Shown: positions 8,426 to 17,300, counted from the first letter of the stretch. The stretch is DNA of 64,000 bases from CBDCPI01 sp965220245 (GCA_965220245.1 CBDCPI010000013.1:310001-374000), one strand, 5' to 3'. The notes: generated by a model not told the origin, from the sequence alone. A program made the numbers and translations.

Positions 8426-8476
8426 AGTGGTTAGTGGCTAGTGTCCGCGGCGGCTGGTCACTAGCCACTAACCACT
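8426..8476. repeat. Perfect 18-bp inverted repeat in the intergenic gap
   Basis: AGTGGTTAGTGGCTAGTG (8426-8443) and its exact reverse complement (8459-8476) flank a 15-base GC-rich loop. It fills the 70-base gap between the esterase and the next CoA-transferase, ending 16 bases before that start codon. There is no T-run, so it is not a standard terminator; it may be an mRNA hairpin or a mobile palindromic unit. Confidence 0.9.
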
Positions 8477-8491
8477 CTGAAGGGAGAAGAC

Positions 8492-9790
8492 ATGGCCAAT
8501 CTTCCGCTGGAAGGGGTAAGAGTATTGGACCTCACACTGGTCTGGGCCGGTCCCTACACCACCGCCCTGTTATCGGACTTAGGGGCGGAGATAATCCGGG
8601 TTGAGTCCACCAATTTCTTTCCTCCCCTTACTCGTGGGGTTATGGCCCACCCCAGCCAGGCCTTTATAGACAACTTTCTGGTTTGGGTTGCCGGTATGCC
8701 GGACCGGAAGGTGGGAGAAAATCCTTGGAACCGCTGGCCCCTCTTTAATTCCCATGCCCGCAATAAGCGGAGCATGACGGTCGACCTGCTCAAGCCGGAA
8801 GGACAGGGTGTTTTCCGCCGGTTGGTTTCGGTTAGCGATGTGCTCGTCGAAAACAACCCCACCGAGACTATGGAAAAGCTAGGGATTACCTACGAGGTAT
8901 TGAAGGAAATCAAGTCGGACTTGATCATGCTGCGGATGCCTGCGTTGGGGAACTCCGGCCCCTATCAGAATTACCGGGGCGTGGCTCCGATGAACGAGGA
9001 CGTTGCAGGCCACAACTCGCTAAGAGGCTATCCGGACATGGACGCCACCGGAATTACTTCGGTCTATGCTGCCGATGCCGCCTCCGGCGCCGGAGGCGCT
9101 TTTGCGGTCCTTTCAGCCCTCCACTACCGGCGGCGCACCGGTAAGGGGCAACTCATCGAATTGTCACAGGTAGAGAATTTCTTTCCTTATCTGGGTCAAG
9201 CGGTCATGGACTACACTATAAATAACCGTCTCCAGACAACCCTGGGCAACCGCCACCCCTACGGTATCCAGGGATGCTACCCCTGCCGGGGCGAGGACCG
9301 CTGGGTCTGCATCACGATTCTTAACGAAGATGATTGGGCGGCCTTTTGCGGCGCTTTGGGCGACCCGGAGTGGAGCCGGGACCCGCGATTCGCCGACCCG
9401 CTGCATCGTTGGGAGCACCACGACGAGATCGACCGGCACATCGGCGAGTGGACCAGCCAGCAGGACCACTATGAGGTGATGCGCCTGCTCCAGTCGGTTG
9501 GAGTAGCCGCCGGCCCGGTCATGGACCAGCGTGACGCTTATAACGACCCCCACTTGAACGAGCGGGGCGTTTTTCAGGAGGTCTTCCAAGAAGACACAGG
9601 GACCCACCGATACCCGGCGGCGCCTTTCACGATGTCGGAGACGCCACTCCAGATCCGCCGGGGGCCAGTACGGCTGGGGGAAGACAACGAGTACGTCTAC
9701 AAGACGCTGCTAAAGTTCACCGACGAGGAATACGCCGAACTACAGGCTGCGGGCCACATCGGGACGGAGTATAGCCAGGACCTGCCTTAA
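8492..9790 (+). CDS. Class III (CaiB/BaiF) CoA-transferase
   Basis: A 432-residue family III CoA-transferase that transfers CoA between acyl-CoA and a carboxylic acid. The first domain begins 'VRVLDLTLVWAGPYTTALLSDLGAEIIRVE'. The catalytic Asp is retained in 'YAADAASG' (Asp near 195), matching the D-x-x-x-G motif of formyl-CoA transferase. A second-domain block 'LGEDNEYVYKTLL' is at the C-terminus. The start follows AAGGGAG. It forms a unit with the Asp-less paralogue and the esterase upstream. Its 3' end overlaps by four bases the 3' end of the convergent HerA gene. Donor and acceptor acids are not readable. Confidence 0.9.
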   Translation: MANLPLEGVRVLDLTLVWAGPYTTALLSDLGAEIIRVESTNFFPPLTRGVMAHPSQAFIDNFLVWVAGMPDRKVGENPWNRWPLFNSHARNKRSMTVDLLKPEGQGVFRRLVSVSDVLVENNPTETMEKLGITYEVLKEIKSDLIMLRMPALGNSGPYQNYRGVAPMNEDVAGHNSLRGYPDMDATGITSVYAADAASGAGGAFAVLSALHYRRRTGKGQLIELSQVENFFPYLGQAVMDYTINNRLQTTLGNRHPYGIQGCYPCRGEDRWVCITILNEDDWAAFCGALGDPEWSRDPRFADPLHRWEHHDEIDRHIGEWTSQQDHYEVMRLLQSVGVAAGPVMDQRDAYNDPHLNERGVFQEVFQEDTGTHRYPAAPFTMSETPLQIRRGPVRLGEDNEYVYKTLLKFTDEEYAELQAAGHIGTEYSQDLP

Positions 9791-11565
9791 AACAGCTCGG
9801 CGATCTCCCGCTCCAAGCGTTCCTCGCTGGTTTCAGCCTGACTCCCGGAGCCGACCATCGATCTAGGCATCGGGCCCTTACTAAGCAGGTCGTAAGACTC
9901 GGGCGAACCGTATTCTCTGGTGTGCACCACCACTGGCATCGGGAGTGCGTGGCCGAAGACCAGCGCCTGCTGCTTGGACTCCAGCCTGGCCAACACGCCG
10001 CGCAGTTGCCGGCTGCCGGGCGTACCCGACAACACCGCGTCAATGTCGCGCTCGTTATCCAGTAAGCAAGTCAAACGGGTGCCCACTTGGCTCAACACCT
10101 CTTGCTCAATTTCGCTGGGCCGCTGGTCGATGACCATCAAAGTGACGCTGTATTTCCGCATCTCCCGGGCGATGGTGCCGAAGATAGTCTGCGAAGCCAC
10201 CGACGGATTGAGAAACTTATGGGCTTCCTCGATCACTATCACCAGGGGTCTGGGCCTTTTGCCGACGCCGCCCTCGGCTTCCTCACTCTGGCGCACGTAA
10301 CGGTCGTGGATCCGGCGGGAGAGCAGGTTGCTCACCAGGATGTAGGCGTTCAAGTCGCTGCCGAAACGCCCAAACTCCAACACCACCTGCTTGCCCCTCT
10401 CCAAGTGCTCGATCATCCTGGCGGCCGTATCCGGTCCAAAGCCCCCCCGTCCACGGTCACTGCTCAAGAACCCGAAACGCTTTAAGCGGCTCAACCGGTT
10501 GTAGAGGGCCCCCAAAGCATGGGGCTGTACCTGGATTTCACCGGCTAATTCAAAAACGGCCGCCCTGCCCTCCAAGTCCAGAAACTGTTGCAGCCACCGG
10601 CCCGCCCCGAACTTCTGCTCCAAGTTGAATGCGGCAGACGCGGCCACCTCCGACAGGTTCAGCGACTCTCGTAGTAGCTCGATGTCTTCGGGCTCGATCT
10701 CGCCGTAACCAATTTGCACCACCTCATCAGGGGTGCTTCCGCGCAGCCGGGAGCTCTCTTCATCCAGCGTGAAGACGGAAACCTGCGACGGGAACAACTG
10801 CTTGAGGCCCTTGACGAACCTGCCGTTGTCGGTGTCTTGGCCGCCGTAACCGTATTCGCTATGCATGTCGAATATCAGCGAGGACGCTTGGCCGCCTTGC
10901 AAAATACCTACCAAGAGGAGCCTCGTGAGAAAGGTCTTGCCAGTGCCGCTCTTACCAAAGACCCCGATGGAGCGTTTTACCAGTTCATCCAGGTCAAGGC
11001 ACACCTTGGCCTGCATATCCAGGGGGCTTCCAATCCAAAAGTGGCGTTCATCCTCCTGCCCAAACACTATGGCCACATCCTGCTCCGAAGCGGCGAAGGC
11101 CTTGGAAAAGTGGGGTGGTATAGTTTTGGCGGCCACCGGCCGCTGATCGGAATCGCCCAAGCCCCCAGTAAAACCGGAAACCGGCATGATCAGGTTGGGA
11201 AGGACCGACACCGTCCCGTAGGCCACGGTGCCCAATAGCACTTGAGAGATGAAGGCTTCATCGGCCTGAGGAGGAGAATGTTTCAACCTTGGGTCCGAGG
11301 CGCCCAAAGCGACGTCCGTAGCCACACCAAAGAACCGGTGTTGGGAACCCTGGATGGTGACAAAGGTCCCCACCTTGACGTTTTCAACCGACGTGGCCGG
11401 GTCCAGCCGCACCTCCAACCCGTTGGTTAACGACCCGTCCACCACCAAGCCGAGGAAATCCCCTTCTTGGGCGCCCACTCTCCCGTAAGCCCTAGTGTCG
11501 CCGTTGCCATGATGTCCGCCTGAGCGCAGCGCAGCGGAGTCGAAGGCCTGAGGCCCATTGGTCAT
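9787..11565 (-). CDS. HerA-type DNA-pumping ATPase (HAS-barrel + DUF87)
   Basis: A 592-residue ATPase of the HerA/FtsK-like class, hexameric motors that usually work with a NurA nuclease in end resection or in defence and conjugation modules. Residues about 25-100 form an N-terminal HAS barrel ('AYGRVGAQEGDFLGLVVDG'). The Walker A motif 'GKSGTGKT' is at 204-211 and Walker B 'VIVIEEAHKF' near 450, followed by 'MVIDQRPSEIEQEVLSQ' and a C-terminal glycine/arginine region, as in HerA. Its ATG overlaps the TGA of the upstream HAS-barrel gene (ATGA at 11562-11565), implying coupled translation. No NurA-like nuclease is adjacent. Confidence 0.88.
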   Translation of the reverse strand: MTNGPQAFDSAALRSGGHHGNGDTRAYGRVGAQEGDFLGLVVDGSLTNGLEVRLDPATSVENVKVGTFVTIQGSQHRFFGVATDVALGASDPRLKHSPPQADEAFISQVLLGTVAYGTVSVLPNLIMPVSGFTGGLGDSDQRPVAAKTIPPHFSKAFAASEQDVAIVFGQEDERHFWIGSPLDMQAKVCLDLDELVKRSIGVFGKSGTGKTFLTRLLLVGILQGGQASSLIFDMHSEYGYGGQDTDNGRFVKGLKQLFPSQVSVFTLDEESSRLRGSTPDEVVQIGYGEIEPEDIELLRESLNLSEVAASAAFNLEQKFGAGRWLQQFLDLEGRAAVFELAGEIQVQPHALGALYNRLSRLKRFGFLSSDRGRGGFGPDTAARMIEHLERGKQVVLEFGRFGSDLNAYILVSNLLSRRIHDRYVRQSEEAEGGVGKRPRPLVIVIEEAHKFLNPSVASQTIFGTIAREMRKYSVTLMVIDQRPSEIEQEVLSQVGTRLTCLLDNERDIDAVLSGTPGSRQLRGVLARLESKQQALVFGHALPMPVVVHTREYGSPESYDLLSKGPMPRSMVGSGSQAETSEERLEREIAELF

Positions 11566-12191
11566 GTTGCTACCCGGCGCAGGATGGCGCTTAAGCGTGG
11601 AACGTCCCCCGCCAACTGGACCGCCAGCGCTCTGCTGGCGCTGGCCAAAAATTCTTCCCCGTCGGGTTGAGCCGCTGCGGCAACCCGCAAGCAGGCGCCG
11701 GTCACTTCATCGGCGATGGGCAGTCCGGAATTTAGAAGAAGGGATAGAAAGCCCAATCTTGAGGTAAACCGGGCGACTTCTTCAGGGGAACAGGAGTAAG
11801 CGAAGGAGTGTATCTCCGGCGGCAGGGGCGGCAGAAACTGCCTTAAGCTTGAAAGAAAGACGTCCTCGCCATCCAAGTGCCCGGTAATCAGGGCCTCAAA
11901 CCGAGTGGTGAACAGCCTAGCTAACTGGGGATTGTCGCGAAACACTTCCCCCTCGGTGACTGCGGTTTCCCCTCTTGCCAGCACCGGCCGACTGGTGTCT
12001 ATAGGTAGGGTGCTGACCCCATAGACCACGCCGTAGATTACCGTACCCCGGGTCATTGGGGAACCGGTCCTGACGAAACTGCCCAGAGGCGGGGCCCCGT
12101 AGAGTTGGTAGCACTGGGCCACAAAGGAAGTAGAGGCCGCCTCTACAATCTCACCAACTCTCCGGGAGCGGAGCCCGTCGCCATCCAGCAA
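11562..12191 (-). CDS. HAS-barrel protein upstream of HerA
   Basis: A 209-residue protein. The N-terminus 'RRVGEIVEAASTSFVAQCYQL' followed by 'GAPPLGSFVR' and 'YGVVYGVST' resembles the HAS-barrel (HerA-ATP synthase) fold; the C-terminal 100 residues are helical and unassigned. A stand-alone HAS protein coupled to HerA could be an adaptor or regulatory subunit of the motor; that is inference. The TTG at 12191, behind GAGG, is the start that captures the conserved block. It overlaps the HerA start by four bases. Homologous pairs are, to my knowledge, found in cyanobacteria and Chloroflexota, but that needs a search. Confidence 0.65.
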   Translation of the reverse strand: MLDGDGLRSRRVGEIVEAASTSFVAQCYQLYGAPPLGSFVRTGSPMTRGTVIYGVVYGVSTLPIDTSRPVLARGETAVTEGEVFRDNPQLARLFTTRFEALITGHLDGEDVFLSSLRQFLPPLPPEIHSFAYSCSPEEVARFTSRLGFLSLLLNSGLPIADEVTGACLRVAAAAQPDGEEFLASASRALAVQLAGDVPRLSAILRRVAT

Positions 12192-12261
12192 GGCATCCTC
12201 ATTTAGTGACTTAGGCTATGGTATCCGGCGGCGGCCCCAGTGCTGACAAGAGACCAGCTTC

Positions 12262-12495
12262 CTACCTTAGGCGAGACTGCGCCAGTCGCATCCGGTCACG
12301 AGCTGCGTCCAGCCGCTCTTCGGCAGCCTCAATCTCAGCCTTGGCGGCTTTGGTCGCCACCTTCAGAGGCTGCCCAGGGCGATTTGTAGAGCTAGTGTAT
12401 CTGTCCAGAAGGCCAATGTGGTATTCATTGGCGGCTTCGAGCTCATTCCTAGCCTTAAGAAACTCATCCCAATCGTGGGTATCGGGCTGTGTCAT
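12262..12495 (-). CDS. Small helical protein, function unknown
   Basis: A 77-residue, highly charged, mostly helical protein ('FLKARNELEAANEYHIGLL', then 'AEIEAAEERLDAARDRMRLA') predicted to form a coiled coil, without membrane segments or cysteines. The ATG at 12495 follows CCGGAG by a good distance. It lies 66 bases after the CoA-transferase stop and 70 bases before the HAS-barrel gene on the same strand, so it is likely co-transcribed with the HerA pair. I do not recognise a family; length and composition are compatible with a small partner protein, but it could also be a chance ORF. Confidence 0.5.
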   Translation of the reverse strand: MTQPDTHDWDEFLKARNELEAANEYHIGLLDRYTSSTNRPGQPLKVATKAAKAEIEAAEERLDAARDRMRLAQSRLR

Positions 12496-12561
12496 GGTTG
12501 CTCCGGAAAGGAGGCGTGGGCCATCAAACCGTACCAGCTACAAAAGCATCCGTGCGTATCG

Positions 12562-13824
12562 TTAGATAGCCGAGGTCTCGGCGAGTTGCGCCAACTCTTC
12601 CTGGGTTAATCCCAGCTCACCACCGAGAATCTCTTCGTTGTGCTCACCGGTCAGGGGCGCTCGCCGGGATATTCGCCACGGAGACCCATTGTAGACTGCG
12701 GCGGCGCCCGGATAAATGAAACTCCGCCCCAGTTCCGGGTGTTCTACTTCGACGAAGAACCCCCGGTCCTCCAGGTGGGGATCATCTATTATCTCATCGA
12801 GAGTACGGATGGCGCCCCAAGGAAAGTCCCGCTCCTGACCCCCCTGCCAGATTTCGTCTTGAGAGAGGTTGCCGAAGAAATTGGCCATGACCTCGGTGGT
12901 GTGATCGGCGCTCTCCTGCACTACCGCCAAGTCCAAGTATTTGTCTTCAAGCAGGTCATCGGCCAAGCCGTACTGGTCCATCCACTCGGCCAGTCGCCTT
13001 AGGCGGGCAGGCGTCAAGTTGCTGCCAGAGCGGGTGACGTTGACCCAACCACCGTCCTTGGTGCGGAGTTGGATCTTGGTGGACTGGTCCGGCGATGCGT
13101 GGCGGCCAGTGTGCCGCCGCACTACCTCCCCGGTGGAGAGGTAGATGGCGATGGCTCCCTCAGTAGTTAAAGCGCAGGCTTCGTGGACCGAAGCGTCGAT
13201 GTACTGTCCTTCTCCGGCTAGATCACGGTAATAAAGGGCTGCAAGAATACCCATGTAAGCGTAATGGCCGCCGATGTGCCACGCATTACCGCCGCCCGGG
13301 GCAATGGGAGGAGCATCGGGCACGTCTTCCGGATCGTAGCCGGAAGAGGCCATCTGCCCTCCGGCCGCCAGGTGGAGCAGGTCCGACGACAGGAAGTCCC
13401 TCCACGGGCCCGTTTGTCCAAACGGCGTCAACGAGCACATGATAAGGCCCGGGTTCGCCTCGGCAAGAGACTCGTACCCCAACCCAAGGTTGTTCAAATA
13501 TCCGGGGGGGTTCGATTCCAGCACCACATCGGCGGACGCGGCGAGCTGCTTAAAAATCCGTCGGGCGTCGGCGGTTTCGAGGTTAAGGGTAATTCCCCGC
13601 TTGGAGGTGTTGTAATGCCAGAAAGACAGGCTGCGGTCACGCCGCGGGTCATCATCCAAGAATGGCCCCACAGAGCGGGTAGTCTGTCCGCCCGGAGGCT
13701 CGATGGTGATTACGTCGGCCCCCAAGTCAGCCATAAGTTTGCCGCAATACTGGACCTTGAGGTCGGCCAACTCCAATACCCTAACCCCGGCTAAAGGCCC
13801 GTTGAGACTGGACTCGGTGGTCAC
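12562..13824 (-). CDS. Class III CoA-transferase-like protein lacking the catalytic Asp
   Basis: A 420-residue CaiB/BaiF family protein: 'VRVLELADLKVQYCGKLMADLGADVITIE', 'YNTSKRGITLNL', 'FGQTGPWRDF' and 'GEHNEEIL' at the C-terminus. At the position of the catalytic Asp it has Trp ('NAWHIGG', Trp near 182), so it is unlikely to form the aspartyl-CoA intermediate by itself. Its start overlaps the stop of the neighbouring CoA-transferase by four bases (13821-13824), so the two chains are probably made in equal amounts, as expected for a heteromeric enzyme with one active and one inactive subunit type. Substrate unknown. Confidence 0.85.
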   Translation of the reverse strand: MTTESSLNGPLAGVRVLELADLKVQYCGKLMADLGADVITIEPPGGQTTRSVGPFLDDDPRRDRSLSFWHYNTSKRGITLNLETADARRIFKQLAASADVVLESNPPGYLNNLGLGYESLAEANPGLIMCSLTPFGQTGPWRDFLSSDLLHLAAGGQMASSGYDPEDVPDAPPIAPGGGNAWHIGGHYAYMGILAALYYRDLAGEGQYIDASVHEACALTTEGAIAIYLSTGEVVRRHTGRHASPDQSTKIQLRTKDGGWVNVTRSGSNLTPARLRRLAEWMDQYGLADDLLEDKYLDLAVVQESADHTTEVMANFFGNLSQDEIWQGGQERDFPWGAIRTLDEIIDDPHLEDRGFFVEVEHPELGRSFIYPGAAAVYNGSPWRISRRAPLTGEHNEEILGGELGLTQEELAQLAETSAI

Positions 13825-15221
13825 GGCAACGACTCCTCAATATAGGAGTATTTGGGCATTTCGGGAGGCCAGAAGGTCCCGTCGTGGTAAGCCTCGACGA
13901 TCTCGCCGACAGGCACGCCCAAGAGGTCTTCGAAAATCTCCCGGTTGTGTTGCCCGATCATTGGCGGAGGCCGCACCACCTCGGCCGGGGATTTGGTTAG
14001 TTGGAAAGGCGCATTCTGGAACTTCCATTGTCCCAGCATCGGATGGGGCAACACCGAGTACATGCCCCGGAAGCGAAGCTGGGGATCGTGCTCCACCCGG
14101 TCCTCGGAGCTTTGGACCGGCATGGCCCGCACCCGGGACGCTTGGCACTTTTCCATCACTTCATACTTACCGAGAGTCAGAGTCCACGCTTCTATCTGCC
14201 GGTCCATCTCCTCTTGGTGCTCTATGCGCCCCTTCAGCGTGTCGAACCTGGAGTCGCCAGCCCAAGCCGGGTTCTCCATGACGCTAACCAGACTGTCCCA
14301 CTCCTCGTCGGAGAAGCAGGCAATCACGCACCAGTCGTTGTAGCCGCCTCCCTTGGTCCGGTAGGCGTTATGGGGCGCCACCGTGGGACCCCGGTAGTTG
14401 TTCATCACCGGCGCTCCCGGCCATACTGTCCGGTTACCTGGGGGGTACCCTTCGCGGCGTGACTCACGGCTATTAACAGTGCGGTCCAAGAACGCCGAAC
14501 CGTTGAGAGTGATGCCGGTTATCATCTGGGAAAGGTCCACGTGCTGGCCCTGGCCGGTGGCGCTGCGATGTTTCAACCCGGTCAAAGCGCACATAGCGCC
14601 GAACATGCCTCCGGTGTCGTCCAAGTAAGACCAACCCCAGCCAGCCGGCGGTTCCCCCGGCAGGCCCGAGAGGACGGTTAGTCCGGAAAGGGCTTGGGCC
14701 GATGGCCCCATGGTGCTATAGCTGTGGTGCCGTCCGGTCTGGCCGAACCCGGCCATGGAGACGTAGACGATGTCCGGACGGAGCTTTTTCATTTCCTCGT
14801 AACCCAACCCCCACCGTTGCATCACCCGGGAGCTGAAGTTTTCGATGACCACATCGGAGACCGCGATCAACTCTTTGATCATGGCCAAGCCTTTCGGCGT
14901 CCTGACGTTGATGGTGATGCCGCGTTTATTGGCGTTGGTGTCGGCGAACTGGCCGGTGGAGTTGGGTCCCGGTTGGACACCCGGAGGGACGGTGAAGCGG
15001 TTTTGGCGGAGGGTATCCAGGTTCTCCGGCCACTCAACCTTGATCACGTCGGCGCCAAAGGCGCCCAGCCAGCGGGCAGCCCACGGCCCGGCGCGGACCC
15101 AGGTAAAGTCGACCACCCGGATACCCGCCAGCGGCTTGGGCAGGCCCTTGGGTTGAGCCCTCACTTGCTCGGCTTGGCCGGGGCTGGTAGTAGTCTGGGA
15201 GTTTTGGATTACGTCAGTCAT
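13821..15221 (-). CDS. Class III (CaiB/BaiF) CoA-transferase
   Basis: A 466-residue family III CoA-transferase with an N-terminal extension of about 30 residues before 'IRVVDFTWVRAGPWAARWLGAFGADVIKVE'. The catalytic Asp is present in 'SYLDDTGG' (Asp near 201). Further blocks are 'NANKRGITINV', 'GFGQTGRH' and C-terminal 'IGQHNREIFEDLL'. It is the first gene of a minus-strand run (CoA-transferase, Asp-less CoA-transferase, small protein, HAS, HerA) and overlaps the second gene by four bases. The start ATG at 15221 lies behind a weak GGGGA. Confidence 0.9.
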   Translation of the reverse strand: MTDVIQNSQTTTSPGQAEQVRAQPKGLPKPLAGIRVVDFTWVRAGPWAARWLGAFGADVIKVEWPENLDTLRQNRFTVPPGVQPGPNSTGQFADTNANKRGITINVRTPKGLAMIKELIAVSDVVIENFSSRVMQRWGLGYEEMKKLRPDIVYVSMAGFGQTGRHHSYSTMGPSAQALSGLTVLSGLPGEPPAGWGWSYLDDTGGMFGAMCALTGLKHRSATGQGQHVDLSQMITGITLNGSAFLDRTVNSRESRREGYPPGNRTVWPGAPVMNNYRGPTVAPHNAYRTKGGGYNDWCVIACFSDEEWDSLVSVMENPAWAGDSRFDTLKGRIEHQEEMDRQIEAWTLTLGKYEVMEKCQASRVRAMPVQSSEDRVEHDPQLRFRGMYSVLPHPMLGQWKFQNAPFQLTKSPAEVVRPPPMIGQHNREIFEDLLGVPVGEIVEAYHDGTFWPPEMPKYSYIEESLP

Positions 15222-15333
15222 CAGTAGGAGTCCCCTGGAACTCTTGATGGGTTTGTAGAATCGACGGCCTTGAGAACACTGAACGCCTTAAGCGCACACT
15301 GTAAGGCGGTCACCTAGCACTGTCAATAATTCG

Positions 15334-15827
15334 AGGCGGGCGCCGCAGGGTCTTTTGATTCTCGAAAAAATCCCCTCGCCCTCTGGGAGAGGGCTGACAG
15401 GGGTAGGTATTTGTTTGCTCCGTCGTTCCGGCGTAGGCCGGAACCCAGGTGGGTGGGGGCGCACCCTCCAGGTGTTCAGAGTATCTGCGTGTACCGGTCA
15501 ACCTAGTTGTAGTTCACCTCCCCTATCAGAGGTAACACCAGTGTACAGCATTCCGTTTCTCTTGCTGGCGAGGAGGTATACGCAGGGAATTTTTTCCGGG
15601 TTGCGATAAGAGTATGTCATACCGCTGGTTCTGCCTCGTATGCGTTCGAAGGTAGCCCCGGCGAAGGTAGCCCCGGCCCCGCCCCTGGGTTCCGGCCTGC
15701 GCCGGGACGACGGAATGCGGATACCTACCTCTGGGAGCCCAAAGGGAGAGGGGACTTTGCAATCGTCCTAGGCGGGCGCCGCAGGGTCTTTTAATTCTCG
15801 AAAATCCCCTCGCCCTCTGGGAGAGGG
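15334..15827. repeat. Composite repeat: direct repeats around an inverted-repeat core
   Basis: In the roughly 700-base gap between genes, two near-identical copies of about 60 bases (15334-15393 and 15770-15827, beginning AGGCGGGCGCCGCAGGGTC) flank an inverted pair (about 15419-15449 and 15685-15713) carrying the CCGTCGTTCCGGC.. / ..GCCGGGACGACGG ends found elsewhere in the window. No coding sequence is supported between 15222 and 15924. Confidence 0.85.
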
Positions 15828-15924
15828 GAGAATGAAAAGGCCCTGTGATCGGAGAGCACCGCGATTGTCAAATACCATAGGTTCGGCGATAATGGGGCAA
15901 TCCTCACCCCAGCCGGAGATTTGT

Positions 15925-17220
15925 ATGCGAATTCTGCTCATAGCCACCAATCGGCATGACCGGCTAATGAGCCGCATGGACGCCCGCCCTCTCCCTATCG
16001 GGATGGCTTACGTAGCAGGCCACTTAGACCAGACCCGTCACACCGTTAAGGCCTTGGACCTGATGTTCTCCGACGACTATCTAGCCGAGGTCGAGCGGGT
16101 GGTGACCGAGTACCAACCCCAGGTTGTGGGCATATCCCTCCGGAACCTGGGCAATCACAGCTATCTTGACCCCCATTGGGCTCTCCCCATCACTAAAGAG
16201 GTTATCGACAAGGTACGCAGCTTGTCCTCAGCCACCATCGTCTGCGGCGGCCCCGCTTTCAGCCTTCTCCCGAGGGAGTGCTTTGCCTACTTGGAACCCG
16301 ACCTGGGCGTAGCCGGGGACGCCGGAGAGACCTTTGCCGAGCTAGCCAACCGGCTGGAAGTCGGCGAACCCTCCTACTACGACCTTCCCGGTCTGGTGCG
16401 CCGCGAGGGCGGCGAGATAGTGTTCCACGACGCTCGTTGCTATTCCGAGTTCACCAAGCCGCCCCGGCTGGAAGAGTTGGACATGGCCAAGTACCGCCAA
16501 GCCGGCTTCGGTATTGGCATACTGACCAAGCTGGGGGACTTCTCCTACCCCACCGGTGAGGCGGCGGAAACGTCCAGCGAAAGGGCGTGGCGGGTCATCC
16601 GCCCCATAGATGAAGTGGTCCACGAAGTCAAGGACATGGAGGAACGCTTCGGACTCCGCAAGGTGTTCTTCATTGACAACGGCTTCAACGTTCCCTTGGA
16701 CCACGCCAAGTCGTTGTGCCGAGCACTAGCGGAGGCGGACCTGAAGCTGCACTGGAACACCTGCCTAGCCCCCTTTGGCTGCGACGAGGAGCTTGTGGGC
16801 TTGATGAAGGGCGCTGGCTGTGCCTTGGTCATCATGGGCAGGCCCCGGGGAGACGGTCATGGCGGGGCTGTAATCGGCGAAAGCTTGGACCGGTGGCGGG
16901 ACACCTGTCGGCTCTGCGAGGACGGTGAGTTGCACTACACTATCTCCCAGAACTTCGGTGAGCCGGGAGAAACCCGGGAGACGGTAGAGGAAAAGCTCAA
17001 TTTTCTGCGCAGCATCAAGCCGGCCATGGCCAACCTGCGGGTCGGCGTACCCATCCAACCCGGTTCCGACTTGGCCGCGACCGCCCTTGCCGAAGGTGTG
17101 ATAGCCGACGAAGGCGATCTGATCCGGCCCACCTTCTATATGGCCGAACCGGTCAAAGACTGGATCGTCGACTACCTCAAGGCGCAGGCGGCCCAAAACC
17201 CCCGCTGGAACCTGGTCTGA
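15925..17220 (+). CDS. B12-binding radical-SAM-like protein without the cluster cysteines
   Basis: A 431-residue protein with the layout of B12-binding radical SAM enzymes. The N-terminal domain runs 'MRILLIATN', 'PIGMAYVAGHL', 'VVGISLRN' and 'IVCGGPAFS'. After it comes a TIM-barrel-like half with 'VFFIDNGFNVPLDHAKSLCRAL' and 'NTCLAPFGCDEELVGLMKGAGC'. Where relatives have GC-x3-C-x2-C, this sequence reads 'TKLGDFSYPTGEAAE': all three [4Fe-4S] ligands are missing although the flanks are conserved. The cobalamin-binding DxHxxG is also not seen. The start chosen is the ATG at 15925 behind GGAG; a longer reading enters the upstream repeat. Catalysis by the radical SAM route is therefore unlikely. 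Confidence 0.78.
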   Translation: MRILLIATNRHDRLMSRMDARPLPIGMAYVAGHLDQTRHTVKALDLMFSDDYLAEVERVVTEYQPQVVGISLRNLGNHSYLDPHWALPITKEVIDKVRSLSSATIVCGGPAFSLLPRECFAYLEPDLGVAGDAGETFAELANRLEVGEPSYYDLPGLVRREGGEIVFHDARCYSEFTKPPRLEELDMAKYRQAGFGIGILTKLGDFSYPTGEAAETSSERAWRVIRPIDEVVHEVKDMEERFGLRKVFFIDNGFNVPLDHAKSLCRALAEADLKLHWNTCLAPFGCDEELVGLMKGAGCALVIMGRPRGDGHGGAVIGESLDRWRDTCRLCEDGELHYTISQNFGEPGETRETVEEKLNFLRSIKPAMANLRVGVPIQPGSDLAATALAEGVIADEGDLIRPTFYMAEPVKDWIVDYLKAQAAQNPRWNLV

Positions 17221-17300
17221 CGGGTTGTGGATTTGTTCCTTAGGGAGCGCAGTCGAAGGACTGGCCCCATCGGGCATTCAAGTCATAAGGAGGGGTATCC

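Noticed and set aside
8426..8476. Terminator between esterase and CoA-transferase
   Set aside because: A perfect stem but no T-run on either strand.
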